52,338 nt of DNA from Akkermansia sp. (GTDB lineage Bacteria; Verrucomicrobiota; Verrucomicrobiia; Verrucomicrobiales; Akkermansiaceae): NCBI GenBank assembly GCA_017471985.1, contig JAFURE010000042.1, positions 1-52,338 on the forward strand, in the 5' to 3' direction. Position numbers and translations under genes: made by a program. Positions 26,960 to 35,333 of the stretch are shown here, one piece after another. Position 1 is the stretch's first letter. Each line of letters opens with the position of its first letter. The notes beneath the pieces are model-generated. The model saw only the letters and a program-made list of their open reading frames with translations, was not told the origin of the DNA and ran no database searches.

Positions 26960-26968
26960 AGTCGTGAT

Positions 26969-27535
26969 TTATTTGTATTGATTCCACTTGTTGACGAGGC
27001 CCTTACGGGTACCGCCGAGCTTATAGAGCGTAGCCTTGTCGCGCACGGCCTTCTTGCGGTCGGTCACGGTGATAAGGTACTCCTTGGAGAGGAAGATAGC
27101 CTGCTCGGGGCAGACCTCCTGGCACATGCCGCAGTAAATGCAGCGCAGCATGTCGATTTCGAACTCGGCCGGGGCTTTCTCCTGCTTCTGGCAGGCAGCG
27201 TCGGGGCTGACGGCTCCGGGGGTAATCTTAATGGCTCGTGCCGGGCAGATGAACTCGCAGAGCTGGCAGCTTACGCAGCGCTCACGGCCGTCCTCACCGC
27301 GCACCAGCGAGGGGGCGCCGCGGTAGTAGTCGGGCATGTGGGCATCCCATCTCTGCTCAGGGAAGGGCATACAGGCGCCCACACCCTTGCCGTTGAAGTC
27401 TTTCTTGCTGCGGCTCTTACCCAGCAGGGAGAGCACGAGGTGCTTCAGTGTGATGGCGAGCCCCTTCACCAGCTCAACAACGTAAACCTTGTCGAGCAGG
27501 CTGAACTTGGGTCGCTTTACAGGAATGTATGACAT
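26969..27535 (-). CDS. nuoI: NADH-quinone oxidoreductase subunit I
   Basis: Iron-sulfur subunit of complex I, 188 residues, carrying two [4Fe-4S] clusters (N6a and N6b) that pass electrons towards the quinone site. Both cluster motifs are complete: CVSCQLCEFICPARAI and CIYCGMCQEVCPEQAI. The N-terminal amphipathic part (KGLAITLKHLVLSLLG) docks on the membrane arm. It lies between nuoH (23 bp) and nuoJ (9 bp). Confidence 0.95.
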   Translation of the reverse strand: MSYIPVKRPKFSLLDKVYVVELVKGLAITLKHLVLSLLGKSRSKKDFNGKGVGACMPFPEQRWDAHMPDYYRGAPSLVRGEDGRERCVSCQLCEFICPARAIKITPGAVSPDAACQKQEKAPAEFEIDMLRCIYCGMCQEVCPEQAIFLSKEYLITVTDRKKAVRDKATLYKLGGTRKGLVNKWNQYK

Positions 27536-27558
27536 AGCGTGAAATTCTCAGGTGTTAC

Positions 27559-28830
27559 TTACTTTACGAAATAGAGTACAGCTGCCGTCAGGAAGATGTT
27601 GGCAACGGCAAGCTCCAGGAATACCAGCCAGCCCAGTTTCATCACCTGGTCCCAGCGGAAGCGCGGCAGGGTCCAGCGCACCCACACGAAGAAGAAGATG
27701 AAGGCGACAAGCTTAACGAGGAACATGATGAACTGGCAGAACACGGCCAGCCAGCTGCACACGGAGTGCAGGGCTTCGTCGGCACCGAAACCGATGGACC
27801 AGCCACCCAGGAACAGGGTGACCACCAGCGCGGAGCCAATGACCATGGCGGCATATTCGCCCATGAAGAAAGAGGCGAACTTCATCGAGGAGTACTCGGA
27901 GTGGTAACCGCCAACGAGGTCGGTTTCACACTCAGCCATATCGAAGGGAGTACGGTTGGCTTCTGCAAACACGCAGGTAACGAAGATGATGAAGCTCAGA
28001 CCCAGCGGGGCCATGAGCGCCCAGCGCTGCCAGCTCAGGCCCTCGCCCCACAGGGGCAGCAGGGTCCAGCCGTTGTCGGCCTGATACTGCACGATGTCCT
28101 GCATGTTGAGGGTGCTGAACACCATGAGCAGGGGAATGATGGAAAGCCCCATGGCCACCTCGTAGGAGATGAGCTGAGCCGTGGCTCGCAGACCGCCCAG
28201 GAAGGGGTACTTGGAGTTGGAGGACCAGCCGGCCAGGGTCAGACCGTAGACGGAAAGACCGGAGATGGCGAAAATCCACAGCGGGCCGATGCCGATGTTG
28301 GCTACCACCATGTTGATGGTGCCGAAGTCAGTCGTAACGCTTGAGGCAAAGGGAATAACAGCGGCTGCAACCATGGGCGGGCCAAGTACCAGCATGGGGG
28401 CGATGGTGAAGTATACCTTGCGCACATAGCTGGGGGTCAGTTCCTGCTTGAGGAACAGCTTACCGCCGTCAAGACAGGGCTGCATGAGACCGAAGGTGGG
28501 GATTTCCCGGTCAAGGCGCAGCCAGGTGCAGAGCTTGGCAATCCAGCAGGTCTCGGGTATGCCGAAGAAGTGCAGCCACTCCTTCAGCGGCTGTTTCTCC
28601 TTGCTGCCGAAGCGCTGGAAGAGCTGCAGCGGAATACCGGCACGGTTGGGACCGGGGCGGTCCTGAATCCAGCCGGCCACGCGGCGCTCAATCCACACGG
28701 AGAGAACCACAAAGGCCAGAATCACGGCAAACATGAGCACCAGCTTCACAACCGTCGTAATCAGGTAGAACCAGATTTCGTTGCTCAGCAGGTCCACGCA
28801 CCAGTTCCAGATGGTATCAATTAAGGACAT
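27559..28830 (-). CDS. nuoH: NADH-quinone oxidoreductase subunit H, with insertion near the quinone site
   Basis: Membrane subunit of complex I that forms much of the quinone-binding chamber, 423 residues against about 325 in E. coli. The family motifs IERRVAGWIQDRPGPNRAG, GLMQPCLDGGKLFLKQE and FAEANRTPFDMAECETDLVGGYHSEY are present. Between the first two lies an insertion of about 45 residues (approximately 67-112; hydrophobic and charged, WLHFFGIPETCWIAKL), where most homologues have a short turn. The C-terminus is also extended. The insertion sits close to the entry of the quinone channel. Activity is expected to be normal because the key acidic residues remain. Confidence 0.94.
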   Translation of the reverse strand: MSLIDTIWNWCVDLLSNEIWFYLITTVVKLVLMFAVILAFVVLSVWIERRVAGWIQDRPGPNRAGIPLQLFQRFGSKEKQPLKEWLHFFGIPETCWIAKLCTWLRLDREIPTFGLMQPCLDGGKLFLKQELTPSYVRKVYFTIAPMLVLGPPMVAAAVIPFASSVTTDFGTINMVVANIGIGPLWIFAISGLSVYGLTLAGWSSNSKYPFLGGLRATAQLISYEVAMGLSIIPLLMVFSTLNMQDIVQYQADNGWTLLPLWGEGLSWQRWALMAPLGLSFIIFVTCVFAEANRTPFDMAECETDLVGGYHSEYSSMKFASFFMGEYAAMVIGSALVVTLFLGGWSIGFGADEALHSVCSWLAVFCQFIMFLVKLVAFIFFFVWVRWTLPRFRWDQVMKLGWLVFLELAVANIFLTAAVLYFVK

Positions 28831-28849
28831 GATGTGTTATTGTGTTAAG

Positions 28850-30580
28850 TTATTTCTTGCCTTTCTCGCGTTCAATCAGCGGTATTGTTACGCCGGTGTC
28901 CATGATAACCACGCCGCCATTGCCGATGTTGCCCCAGGTAAGGCCCTTCATGGCCTCGAACTCCTGAGCCATTTCCTCAAGGATAATCATGGGGCTCGGG
29001 CAGGCAATCACGCGGGGGCAGTCGCAGCCCAGCAGCTCGGTGAGCTGGCGCAGAATGTCCCAGTCGGGGCGTGCCTCGCCCTGCGGTTCAATGGCTTTGT
29101 TCAGGCGCTGTATACGGCCGGCTACGTTAATCATGGTGCCGTACTTCTCGGCGAAGGTCACACCGGGCAGCACAACGTCAGCGGCCTTGGTGGTGGCGTT
29201 TTCGCTGTGGCTCATGGCCAGAATGTAGTCGAGAGCCTCGAGGTCTTCGGCTTCGATACCGGCCTCCTCGGTCACGTCTTCACCCAGAGCAATGAGGAAG
29301 CGGATGCTGTTGTTCTTGATGCCGCGGCGGATAGCAGCCAGGCCGCTGCCGTTCTTGCCGAGGATGAGCTTAGCGCCGTTGGTGTTGGGGTTGCGGTCAT
29401 CGCTTACCAGCATGCCGTCGTTTTCGCCCTTGCGGGGAACGATGTCAATCTTGGTTACGCCAAGCTGACGGGCAAGAGCGCGTACCATGTAGAGCTCTTC
29501 ATTGGTCATGCGGGCGGAGCAGATGATGGCCGTCTCGGTCGGTGCGCAGGAGTGCAGCTGCTCAACCACCATGTTGAGGGTGGCATCCCAGGTGCTGGGG
29601 CGCTGGGGGGCGCCGTGGTCAGTCTTCACCAGCGGGGTGAGCAGACGCTCGGGCGCATTGATATACTTGTAGTTCAGGCGGTGGCTGTCGGGCATCCAGC
29701 AGCTGTTGACCTCGTCATTCTGGCGCGGGGTAATGCGGTATACCTGCTGCTCGCGGGTCCAGATATTGATGTTGGTGCCGGTGCCGCAGTTCACGTCGAT
29801 GGTGGGTGTGCTCTTCAGGAACCACACGCGCATCTTGAATCGGAAGTCCTTGCTGGTCATGGCGCCCACGGGGCAGATGTCCACAACGTTCATGGAGTAG
29901 TTGCTGTCCAGGCTGGTGCCGGGATAGCAGGCAATGGCGTTGTGTGTACCGCGGCCTACTACGCCCAGGACTTCCTCGCCTACGATTTCCTTCATGAAGC
30001 GTACGCAGCGACGGCAGAGCACGCAGCGCTCCTGGTCAAGGTTTACGCGCGGTCCGATGGAAATATTCTTGCCCTTCTTGGTCTTATCTTCGGTGAAACG
30101 GTGGGTACCGCTACCGTAGTCAGTGGTGTACTCCTGCAGCTTGCACTCACCGGCCTGGTCGCAGATGGGGCAGTCAAGCGGGTGGTTAGTCAGCAGGAAC
30201 TCGAGCACGCCGCGACGGGCTTCGTTGCAGAGCTTGGCATCGGTGCGAATACCCATGTTCTCGGCTACTGTGTTGGCGCAGGCAATGACGGCACGGGGCA
30301 TCCACTGAATGGGCTGGTAGCCGTCCTCACCATAGGTGGGGGTGGCACCGGGGGCCAGACGGGGCGGCATACCCTGTTCCACCAGGCACATACGGCAGGA
30401 GCCGGCTACGGAGAGCTTGGGGTGGTAGCAGAAGCACGGTACGTGCACACCAACGGAGTTGCAGGCGTCGGCAATGCGGGTTCCCTTGGGGAAGCGGTAC
30501 CATTTGCCATTAATCTGGACGTTCACCTTGCCCTCGGCAGCGGCGGCGTCTTTCGGCAGTATTGTAGGATTATTACTCAT
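28850..30580 (-). CDS. nuoG: NADH-quinone oxidoreductase subunit G
   Basis: Large iron-sulfur subunit of complex I, 576 residues. The N-terminal [2Fe-2S] motif CFCYHPKLSVAGSCRMC is followed by the His-Cys [4Fe-4S] region (HPLDCPICDQAGECKLQ) and the two-cluster ferredoxin part (CVLCRRCVRF and CPVGAM). A molybdopterin-oxidoreductase-like domain (about 245-576) follows but is shorter than in E. coli NuoG (about 900 residues), closer to short forms. It is encoded 17 bp after nuoF and 19 bp before nuoH. Confidence 0.94.
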   Translation of the reverse strand: MSNNPTILPKDAAAAEGKVNVQINGKWYRFPKGTRIADACNSVGVHVPCFCYHPKLSVAGSCRMCLVEQGMPPRLAPGATPTYGEDGYQPIQWMPRAVIACANTVAENMGIRTDAKLCNEARRGVLEFLLTNHPLDCPICDQAGECKLQEYTTDYGSGTHRFTEDKTKKGKNISIGPRVNLDQERCVLCRRCVRFMKEIVGEEVLGVVGRGTHNAIACYPGTSLDSNYSMNVVDICPVGAMTSKDFRFKMRVWFLKSTPTIDVNCGTGTNINIWTREQQVYRITPRQNDEVNSCWMPDSHRLNYKYINAPERLLTPLVKTDHGAPQRPSTWDATLNMVVEQLHSCAPTETAIICSARMTNEELYMVRALARQLGVTKIDIVPRKGENDGMLVSDDRNPNTNGAKLILGKNGSGLAAIRRGIKNNSIRFLIALGEDVTEEAGIEAEDLEALDYILAMSHSENATTKAADVVLPGVTFAEKYGTMINVAGRIQRLNKAIEPQGEARPDWDILRQLTELLGCDCPRVIACPSPMIILEEMAQEFEAMKGLTWGNIGNGGVVIMDTGVTIPLIEREKGKK

Positions 30581-30597
30581 GCTGGGTTCAAAAGGTT

Positions 30598-32007
30598 TTA
30601 GTCTTCACGAGTCAGGAACTTGCGAGCCTCGGCGGTCTCGGCAGAGTGCGGCTTGAGGGCGTTGATGGGCTTGGTGAGCGCCAGGAACTCCTCACGGAAT
30701 TTGGTGGTGAATGCCTGAGTGGGCCAGGAGCAGGCCTCGCCAAAGGCGCAGACGGTGCGACCGCAGATGTTGTCGGCTACGTCTTTCAGCAGGTCTACGT
30801 CCTCGGGGGAACCCTTGCCCTCGCAAATGCGGGTGGAGAGCTTGTACATCCAGGGGTTGCCCTCGCGGCAGGGGGAGCACTGACCGCAGGATTCCCAGGC
30901 AAAGAATCGGTTGAGATTGTTGAGCACCTTGGGCATGCTGCGGGTGTCGTCCATGACAATCACACCGCCGGAGCCGCTCATGGAGCCGAACTTGGCAATG
31001 CTGTCCAAATCCATCGGTACGTCAAAGATGGTCATTTCGCGCACGGTGCCATCGGGGTTGCGATCCTTCAGGATTTCATCGCAGCGCATAACCTTGGCGG
31101 AGGCACCGCCGGGAATGATGGCCTTGAACTTGCGACCGATGCGGGGGCCGCCGCAGATATCGTACAGCAGCTCACCATAGGTGATGGACCCGGAAATGAT
31201 TTCGTACACACCCGGGCGCTTCACGTCACCGGATACACCGATGATGCGGGTGCCGGGGCTGCGCTGGGCGCCTTCGGCGGCGTAGGCCTCGCCGCCCATC
31301 ATCATGACCTGTCGCACCTGACAGAGCGACTCCACGTTGTTCACAATCGTGGGGCAGCCATACAGACCGATGGCAGCGGGGAAGAAGGGGGGCTTAATGC
31401 GGGGATAGGGGCGCACACCCTCAATGGAGTTGATAAGGCCGGTTTCCTCACCGCAGATATAAGCACCGGCACCGCGGTGCAACACAATCTGCAGGTCGAA
31501 GCCGCTGCCCTGAATGTTCTTGCCGAGGAAGTTCTTGTCTTCGGCCTCCTTCAGGGCGTTCTGCATAATCTTTGCAGCCTCGGGGAATTCCTCACGCATG
31601 TAAATAACTGCGTAGTGTGCCTGCACGGCATAGCAGGCGATAATCATACCCTCGATGAGCTGGTGCGGGTCCTGATGTACGATGAAGCGATCCTTGAATG
31701 TGCCGGGCTCGGACTCGTCGCAGTTACATACCAGATAGACAGGCTTGGTGTTGCCCTTGGGAATGAAGGTCCACTTCACACCGGTGGGGAAACCTGCGCC
31801 GCCGCGACCGCGCAGGCCGCTCTTCTTCACCTCATTGGTGATGTCGGCGGGTTCCATTTTAAGGCACTTCTTGAGGGTCTGGTAACCACCATCCTTCATG
31901 AAGCACTTGATGGAGGGATCATACCCCTCGCGATCAATGTTCCGGAAAATGCGGCGAGTTTCCCGCGGGTGCGGTTCCTTGCCGGGTTTGTAAGTGATGT
32001 CGCTCAT
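30598..32007 (-). CDS. nuoF: NADH-quinone oxidoreductase subunit F
   Basis: NADH-binding flavoprotein of complex I, 469 residues. The FMN/NADH site is shown by GRGGAGFPTGVKW and CNCDESEPGTFKDR; GAGAYICGEETGLINSIEG follows. The C-terminal [4Fe-4S] N3 motif is ESCGQCSPCREG with a later Cys in CGRTVCAFG. These residues carry electrons from NADH through FMN into the cluster chain. It lies 15 bp after nuoE and 17 bp before nuoG. The presence of E, F and G shows that this is a NADH-using complex I. Confidence 0.96.
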   Translation of the reverse strand: MSDITYKPGKEPHPRETRRIFRNIDREGYDPSIKCFMKDGGYQTLKKCLKMEPADITNEVKKSGLRGRGGAGFPTGVKWTFIPKGNTKPVYLVCNCDESEPGTFKDRFIVHQDPHQLIEGMIIACYAVQAHYAVIYMREEFPEAAKIMQNALKEAEDKNFLGKNIQGSGFDLQIVLHRGAGAYICGEETGLINSIEGVRPYPRIKPPFFPAAIGLYGCPTIVNNVESLCQVRQVMMMGGEAYAAEGAQRSPGTRIIGVSGDVKRPGVYEIISGSITYGELLYDICGGPRIGRKFKAIIPGGASAKVMRCDEILKDRNPDGTVREMTIFDVPMDLDSIAKFGSMSGSGGVIVMDDTRSMPKVLNNLNRFFAWESCGQCSPCREGNPWMYKLSTRICEGKGSPEDVDLLKDVADNICGRTVCAFGEACSWPTQAFTTKFREEFLALTKPINALKPHSAETAEARKFLTRED

Positions 32008-32022
32008 GATTCGCTAAAGGGG

Positions 32023-32811
32023 TTATTTCTTCTTGGTGGCAGCCTTCTTGGCTGCGGGCTTCTTGGCAGCTGCTTTCTTGGGCGCAGGCTTAGCCTCGGC
32101 AGGTTCCTCAGCGGGGGCTTCGGCTGTTACCTCGGCAGCAGTCTCAGCGGCTGCGGCGGCTGCGGCTTTCGCTTCCTTGCGGGCGGCCGCAGCCTCCTTC
32201 TTGGCGGCAGCGGCCTCCTTGCGCTCTGCAGCAAGCTCCTTCTTACAGGCAGCCATAATTTCGTCAATCTTACCACGGGTAACCTGGGAGTGCAGGGTGT
32301 CATTCACCATGACATTGGGGCCGAAGCCGCAGTTTGCCAGGCACTCCACGGCCTCCAGACTCCACAGACCATCGGGGCTTACGACCATGGGCTCCTCGTC
32401 GGTCATCTCGGCCGGGTCAACACCCATCTTGCTGCAGATGTAGGGCAGCAGCTCCTCGCCGCCGGAAAGGGCGCAGGCGATGGTGCGGCATACTCGGAAA
32501 TGGAATTTACCGGGGCACTTGCGGTGAATGCCGGGGTAGAATGTCACAATACCGGCTACATGGATGGGTGTGCTCTTGCACATCTCTGCAATCCAGGGCA
32601 TAGCCTCGGGGCTGATGTAGCCAAACTCTTCCTGCACGTGGTGAATGATGGGCAGCACGGCGGACTGCTCTTTACCCTCGGGGTAGAGGGCCACTAGCTC
32701 CTGAGCCTTTGCCACAAGCTCCGGGGTTACCTCGAACTTGGGGAAGAATTTCTCACCGGGGGAGGAAACGGGGGCCGTGATGGCATCTATCGCGTTCGGT
32801 GTTTCGGACAT
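32023..32811 (-). CDS. nuoE: NADH-quinone oxidoreductase subunit E with Ala/Lys-rich tail
   Basis: [2Fe-2S] subunit of complex I, 262 residues; a typical NuoE has about 160-170. The thioredoxin-like core ends near residue 188 and holds the cluster ligands Cys108, Cys113, Cys157 and Cys161. The remaining 73 residues are almost only Ala, Lys, Glu and Pro, with KKEAAAAR-like repeats and an AAKKPAAKK end, similar in composition to histone H1 tails. Such a tail is not needed for the known role. It may bind an acidic partner or DNA, or it may be dispensable. The gene lies 30 bp after nuoD. Confidence 0.94.
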   Translation of the reverse strand: MSETPNAIDAITAPVSSPGEKFFPKFEVTPELVAKAQELVALYPEGKEQSAVLPIIHHVQEEFGYISPEAMPWIAEMCKSTPIHVAGIVTFYPGIHRKCPGKFHFRVCRTIACALSGGEELLPYICSKMGVDPAEMTDEEPMVVSPDGLWSLEAVECLANCGFGPNVMVNDTLHSQVTRGKIDEIMAACKKELAAERKEAAAAKKEAAAARKEAKAAAAAAAETAAEVTAEAPAEEPAEAKPAPKKAAAKKPAAKKAATKKK

Positions 32812-32841
32812 GGTATAACTTCTCTTTAATCTGTTAAAGGT

Positions 32842-34086
32842 TTAGCGGTCACATTCGCCCTGTACAAAGTCGAAGGAGCCCAGAATGGCGCCTACGTCAC
32901 TCACCAGGTGGCCCGGCATCAGTTCGGGCAGGATGGAAAGGGTGCAGAAAGAGGGGCTGCGCATCTTCAGTCGGTTGGCTATGCCACCGCCCTTTGAGTC
33001 GAGGAAGAAGCCGAGCTCACCCTTCGGGTTTTCTGCGGCAAAGTATACCTGACCGGCGGGGGCGTTCACGCACTCGGTGCTCACCATGAACTGGCGAATC
33101 AGCTCTTCAATGCCCTGCATGGCATCTTTCTTGTTGGGCAGAATGCCCTTGTCGAGCTGTACGCAGATGGGGCCGCCGGGCATGGTGGCCAGTACCTGAC
33201 GGATAATGCGCACGGACTGGCGGATTTCCTCCATGCGAACCTGGAATCGGGCGTAGCAGTCACCCTCGTAGGCTACGGGTACGTCGAACTCGTACTTCTC
33301 GTAACCCAGATAGGGATTGGTCTTGCGCAGGTCACGCTGCACGCCGCTGGCACGCAGGTTGTTGCCGGTCATGCCGCAGTTAAGTGCCATCTCTTTGCTG
33401 ATGACGCCGACGCCGACCAGTCGGTCGATGAAAATCTTGTTGTGCAGCAGTAGTTTCTCCATTTCGTCGACCGTGCGGAGGGCGCTATCGCAGAACTCGA
33501 GTATCTGCTTGTCGATGCCCTTGGGCAGGTCGCGGGTCATGCCGCCAATGCGGGTGTAGCTTGAGGTGAAGCGGGCACCGCAAATCTGCTCGTAAAGGTT
33601 GTGTACTCTTTCCTTCTCCTCGAAAGCATAAAGGAAGGCGGTCATTGCACCGGTGTCCATGGCATACACGCCCGTGCCCAGGAAGCAGGAGGAAATGCGG
33701 GAAAGCTCGCAGCAGAGCACGCGAATGGCTTGGCCTCGCTCCGGCAGCTCCCAGCCCAGCAGTTTTTCAACGGCGCAGGCGTAGGCAATGTTGTTGCTCA
33801 TCGGTGCCAGATAGTCAAAACGGTCTGTATAGGCCACGTACTGGTTGTAGTGGCAGTTTTCCGCTATCTTCTCCATGCCGCGGTGCAGGTAGCCAATCAC
33901 AGGATCGCAGGACACAATTACCTCACCATCAATTACCAACTTCAGACGAAGTACGCCGTGTGTGGCCGGGTGCGAGGGGCCTACATTCAGTGTCATCAGC
34001 TCGCCGTGGTCGTCGGCATCATTCTTCAGATAATCCGATGCAGCGCTCAAAGCATCAGGCACTTGTAAAAATTTGGTCGTGTTCAT
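32842..34086 (-). CDS. nuoD: NADH-quinone oxidoreductase subunit D
   Basis: Core subunit of the complex I peripheral arm that forms the quinone site with NuoB and NuoH. The start is placed at the ATG at 34086 (MNTTKFLQ), giving 414 residues, because a promoter lies between that ATG and the upstream in-frame ATG at 34140. Key segments are LNVGPSHPATHGVLRL, with the quinone-binding His, GYLHRGMEKIAENCHYNQ, TDRFDYLAPMSNN and the C-terminal DVGAILGSFDFVQGECDR. It is the first gene of the nuo operon; nuoA, nuoB and nuoC are not next to it. Confidence 0.95.
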   Translation of the reverse strand: MNTTKFLQVPDALSAASDYLKNDADDHGELMTLNVGPSHPATHGVLRLKLVIDGEVIVSCDPVIGYLHRGMEKIAENCHYNQYVAYTDRFDYLAPMSNNIAYACAVEKLLGWELPERGQAIRVLCCELSRISSCFLGTGVYAMDTGAMTAFLYAFEEKERVHNLYEQICGARFTSSYTRIGGMTRDLPKGIDKQILEFCDSALRTVDEMEKLLLHNKIFIDRLVGVGVISKEMALNCGMTGNNLRASGVQRDLRKTNPYLGYEKYEFDVPVAYEGDCYARFQVRMEEIRQSVRIIRQVLATMPGGPICVQLDKGILPNKKDAMQGIEELIRQFMVSTECVNAPAGQVYFAAENPKGELGFFLDSKGGGIANRLKMRSPSFCTLSILPELMPGHLVSDVGAILGSFDFVQGECDR

Positions 34087-34131
34087 AATCTCGAGATTTA
34101 TGGCCACCTCAGGCCACATTGGTGCCCAGTT

Positions 34132-34160
34132 ATTAAACACTAAACCGCCCCTAATTTCAA
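34132..34160 (-). promoter_or_regulatory. Promoter of the nuoD-nuoN operon
   Basis: On the minus strand TTGAAA (34160-34155) and TTTAAT (34137-34132) are spaced by 17 bp. Transcription would start near 34125, about 40 bases before the nuoD ATG at 34086. This makes nuoD the first gene of the operon and excludes the longer nuoD start. Confidence 0.65.
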
Positions 34161-34258
34161 GCCTAAAGTGTAAGCTTACCTTATTATTTACTTCTTTTTA
34201 ACGGTTAGTGATGACTAACTATAAAGGCGCTACATCAGACTTCCATCCATCTGTCTAT

Positions 34259-34870
34259 TCAGTTGTTCTGCTCCTGTCTGAAAATATGGTGGAGTTTGGC
34301 ATAGGTGCCATATACGATGGCAGTCGGTATGATGGCTGCTGTCATTACGACAGTAGCCGGCAGGTCAATGGCAACTGCCGTGAGTCCTGCCAGTGGATAG
34401 GCATAGTAGCAGTGAGTATCGGTCGTTGGTTCAGAAAGGGGAACGATTGTTTCAGCAGGTGTTGCGATAAGCTGGGTACGATTGAGACGATGCGCTCCCG
34501 GGGGGAGGGCGGTGAGGTAGGAGTTATGCGACAGTTGCAAGTGATATTCCGGCGCTCTGGTGATATCGCCGCTGTCGTGACATGTGATTTCTACGTAGAC
34601 GGCCTCCCCTGAATCGCTGATGGGGGAGAAGGTATGTGCCGGCTGCTGGTAGAGCACGCTGCGGACGGGCGCGCCTTTCTGTACCCCTCGTGCCCGGCAC
34701 AGGATTCCCTGAGCATAGTATTTATCACCAACCTGCCATATGGTATGCAGGGGAAGCTGTACAAGTGCAGCTCTCTCTACGACGAGTGCTCGTCTGGCGG
34801 CGTATTGGTTTACAGTACTTACGCAGTTGCTGAATAGTAAAGGCAGCAGGAGTGTAAGGGTGTGTTTCAT
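34259..34870 (-). CDS. YceK-like exported protein (possible lipoprotein)
   Basis: Protein of 203 residues, with an N-terminal signal peptide and a possible lipobox FSNC (Cys16; Asn at -1 is unusual). The C-terminal hydrophobic stretch YPLAGLTAVAIDLPATVVMTAAIIP resembles the YceK (DUF1375) family, in which a similar membrane-adjacent segment occurs. Function unknown. Its ATG overlaps the stop of the upstream gene (ATGA at 34872-34868). With its neighbour it lies downstream of ftsK in one minus-strand run. Confidence 0.6.
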   Translation of the reverse strand: MKHTLTLLLPLLFSNCVSTVNQYAARRALVVERAALVQLPLHTIWQVGDKYYAQGILCRARGVQKGAPVRSVLYQQPAHTFSPISDSGEAVYVEITCHDSGDITRAPEYHLQLSHNSYLTALPPGAHRLNRTQLIATPAETIVPLSEPTTDTHCYYAYPLAGLTAVAIDLPATVVMTAAIIPTAIVYGTYAKLHHIFRQEQNN

Positions 34871-35316
34871 CAGCGTGTGATGGTTGCGCTCAGACTGAAG
34901 TCGCCCTCATGCAAGCCGTTGTTTGTGGTCAGCAGGCTGATGGTTTTGTATATGATGGTATCTCCGGGTCGGGCTGAACCTTTCGGGATGGATAGGCTGA
35001 ATGTAGTGGATTTTCCGGCGGAAATGCAGACTTCGCATGGGAAGTGCAGGTATGTTTTTCGGCCTTTGTGCAGAATGATGCTATCCGGTGCAATCGAACG
35101 AATCTGCCGTCCTGCCGTGAACAGCCGTATGCCGGTTCGGCTGTTATTACTCAGGGTAATCTCCAATTGTGTGGGGGAGATATACCTCGCTGTCATACTG
35201 ATGATGTCCCGTGGCGTGGTTTCGATGTATCTATAGCGCGGCAGGCCTTGTGCCATCGGTATAATCAACGTCGGGAAAGAAAACAGAAATAACAGAGGGA
35301 GGATAAGCTTCTTCAT
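34870..35316 (-). CDS. Small exported protein, unknown
   Basis: Protein of 148 residues with a signal peptide to about residue 23. The mature part is Ile/Thr/Ser-rich and beta-like, with SNNSRTGIRLF and CEVCISAGKSTTFSL. I recognise no family. It starts 17 bp after ftsK ends and overlaps the next gene by ATGA, so the three are probably co-transcribed. A periplasmic or outer-membrane role is likely from the signal peptide only. Confidence 0.6.
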   Translation of the reverse strand: MKKLILPLLFLFSFPTLIIPMAQGLPRYRYIETTPRDIISMTARYISPTQLEITLSNNSRTGIRLFTAGRQIRSIAPDSIILHKGRKTYLHFPCEVCISAGKSTTFSLSIPKGSARPGDTIIYKTISLLTTNNGLHEGDFSLSATITR

Positions 35317-35333
35317 AGGGGGAGAGAAGGGGG

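Noticed and set aside
28781..30601. 606-codon plus-strand frame antisense to nuoG
   Set aside because: It mirrors nuoG codons, has no motif, and nuoG is well supported with all its cluster Cys residues.
30646..32697. 683-codon plus-strand frame antisense to nuoF and nuoE
   Set aside because: Shadow of high-GC coding sequence; composition is low-complexity Ala/Gly/Leu without any recognisable domain.
34204..34219. Short hairpin GTTAGT / ACTAAC after the YceK-like gene as terminator
   Set aside because: Only six base pairs, AT-rich, with no T-run on the minus strand; too weak to call.
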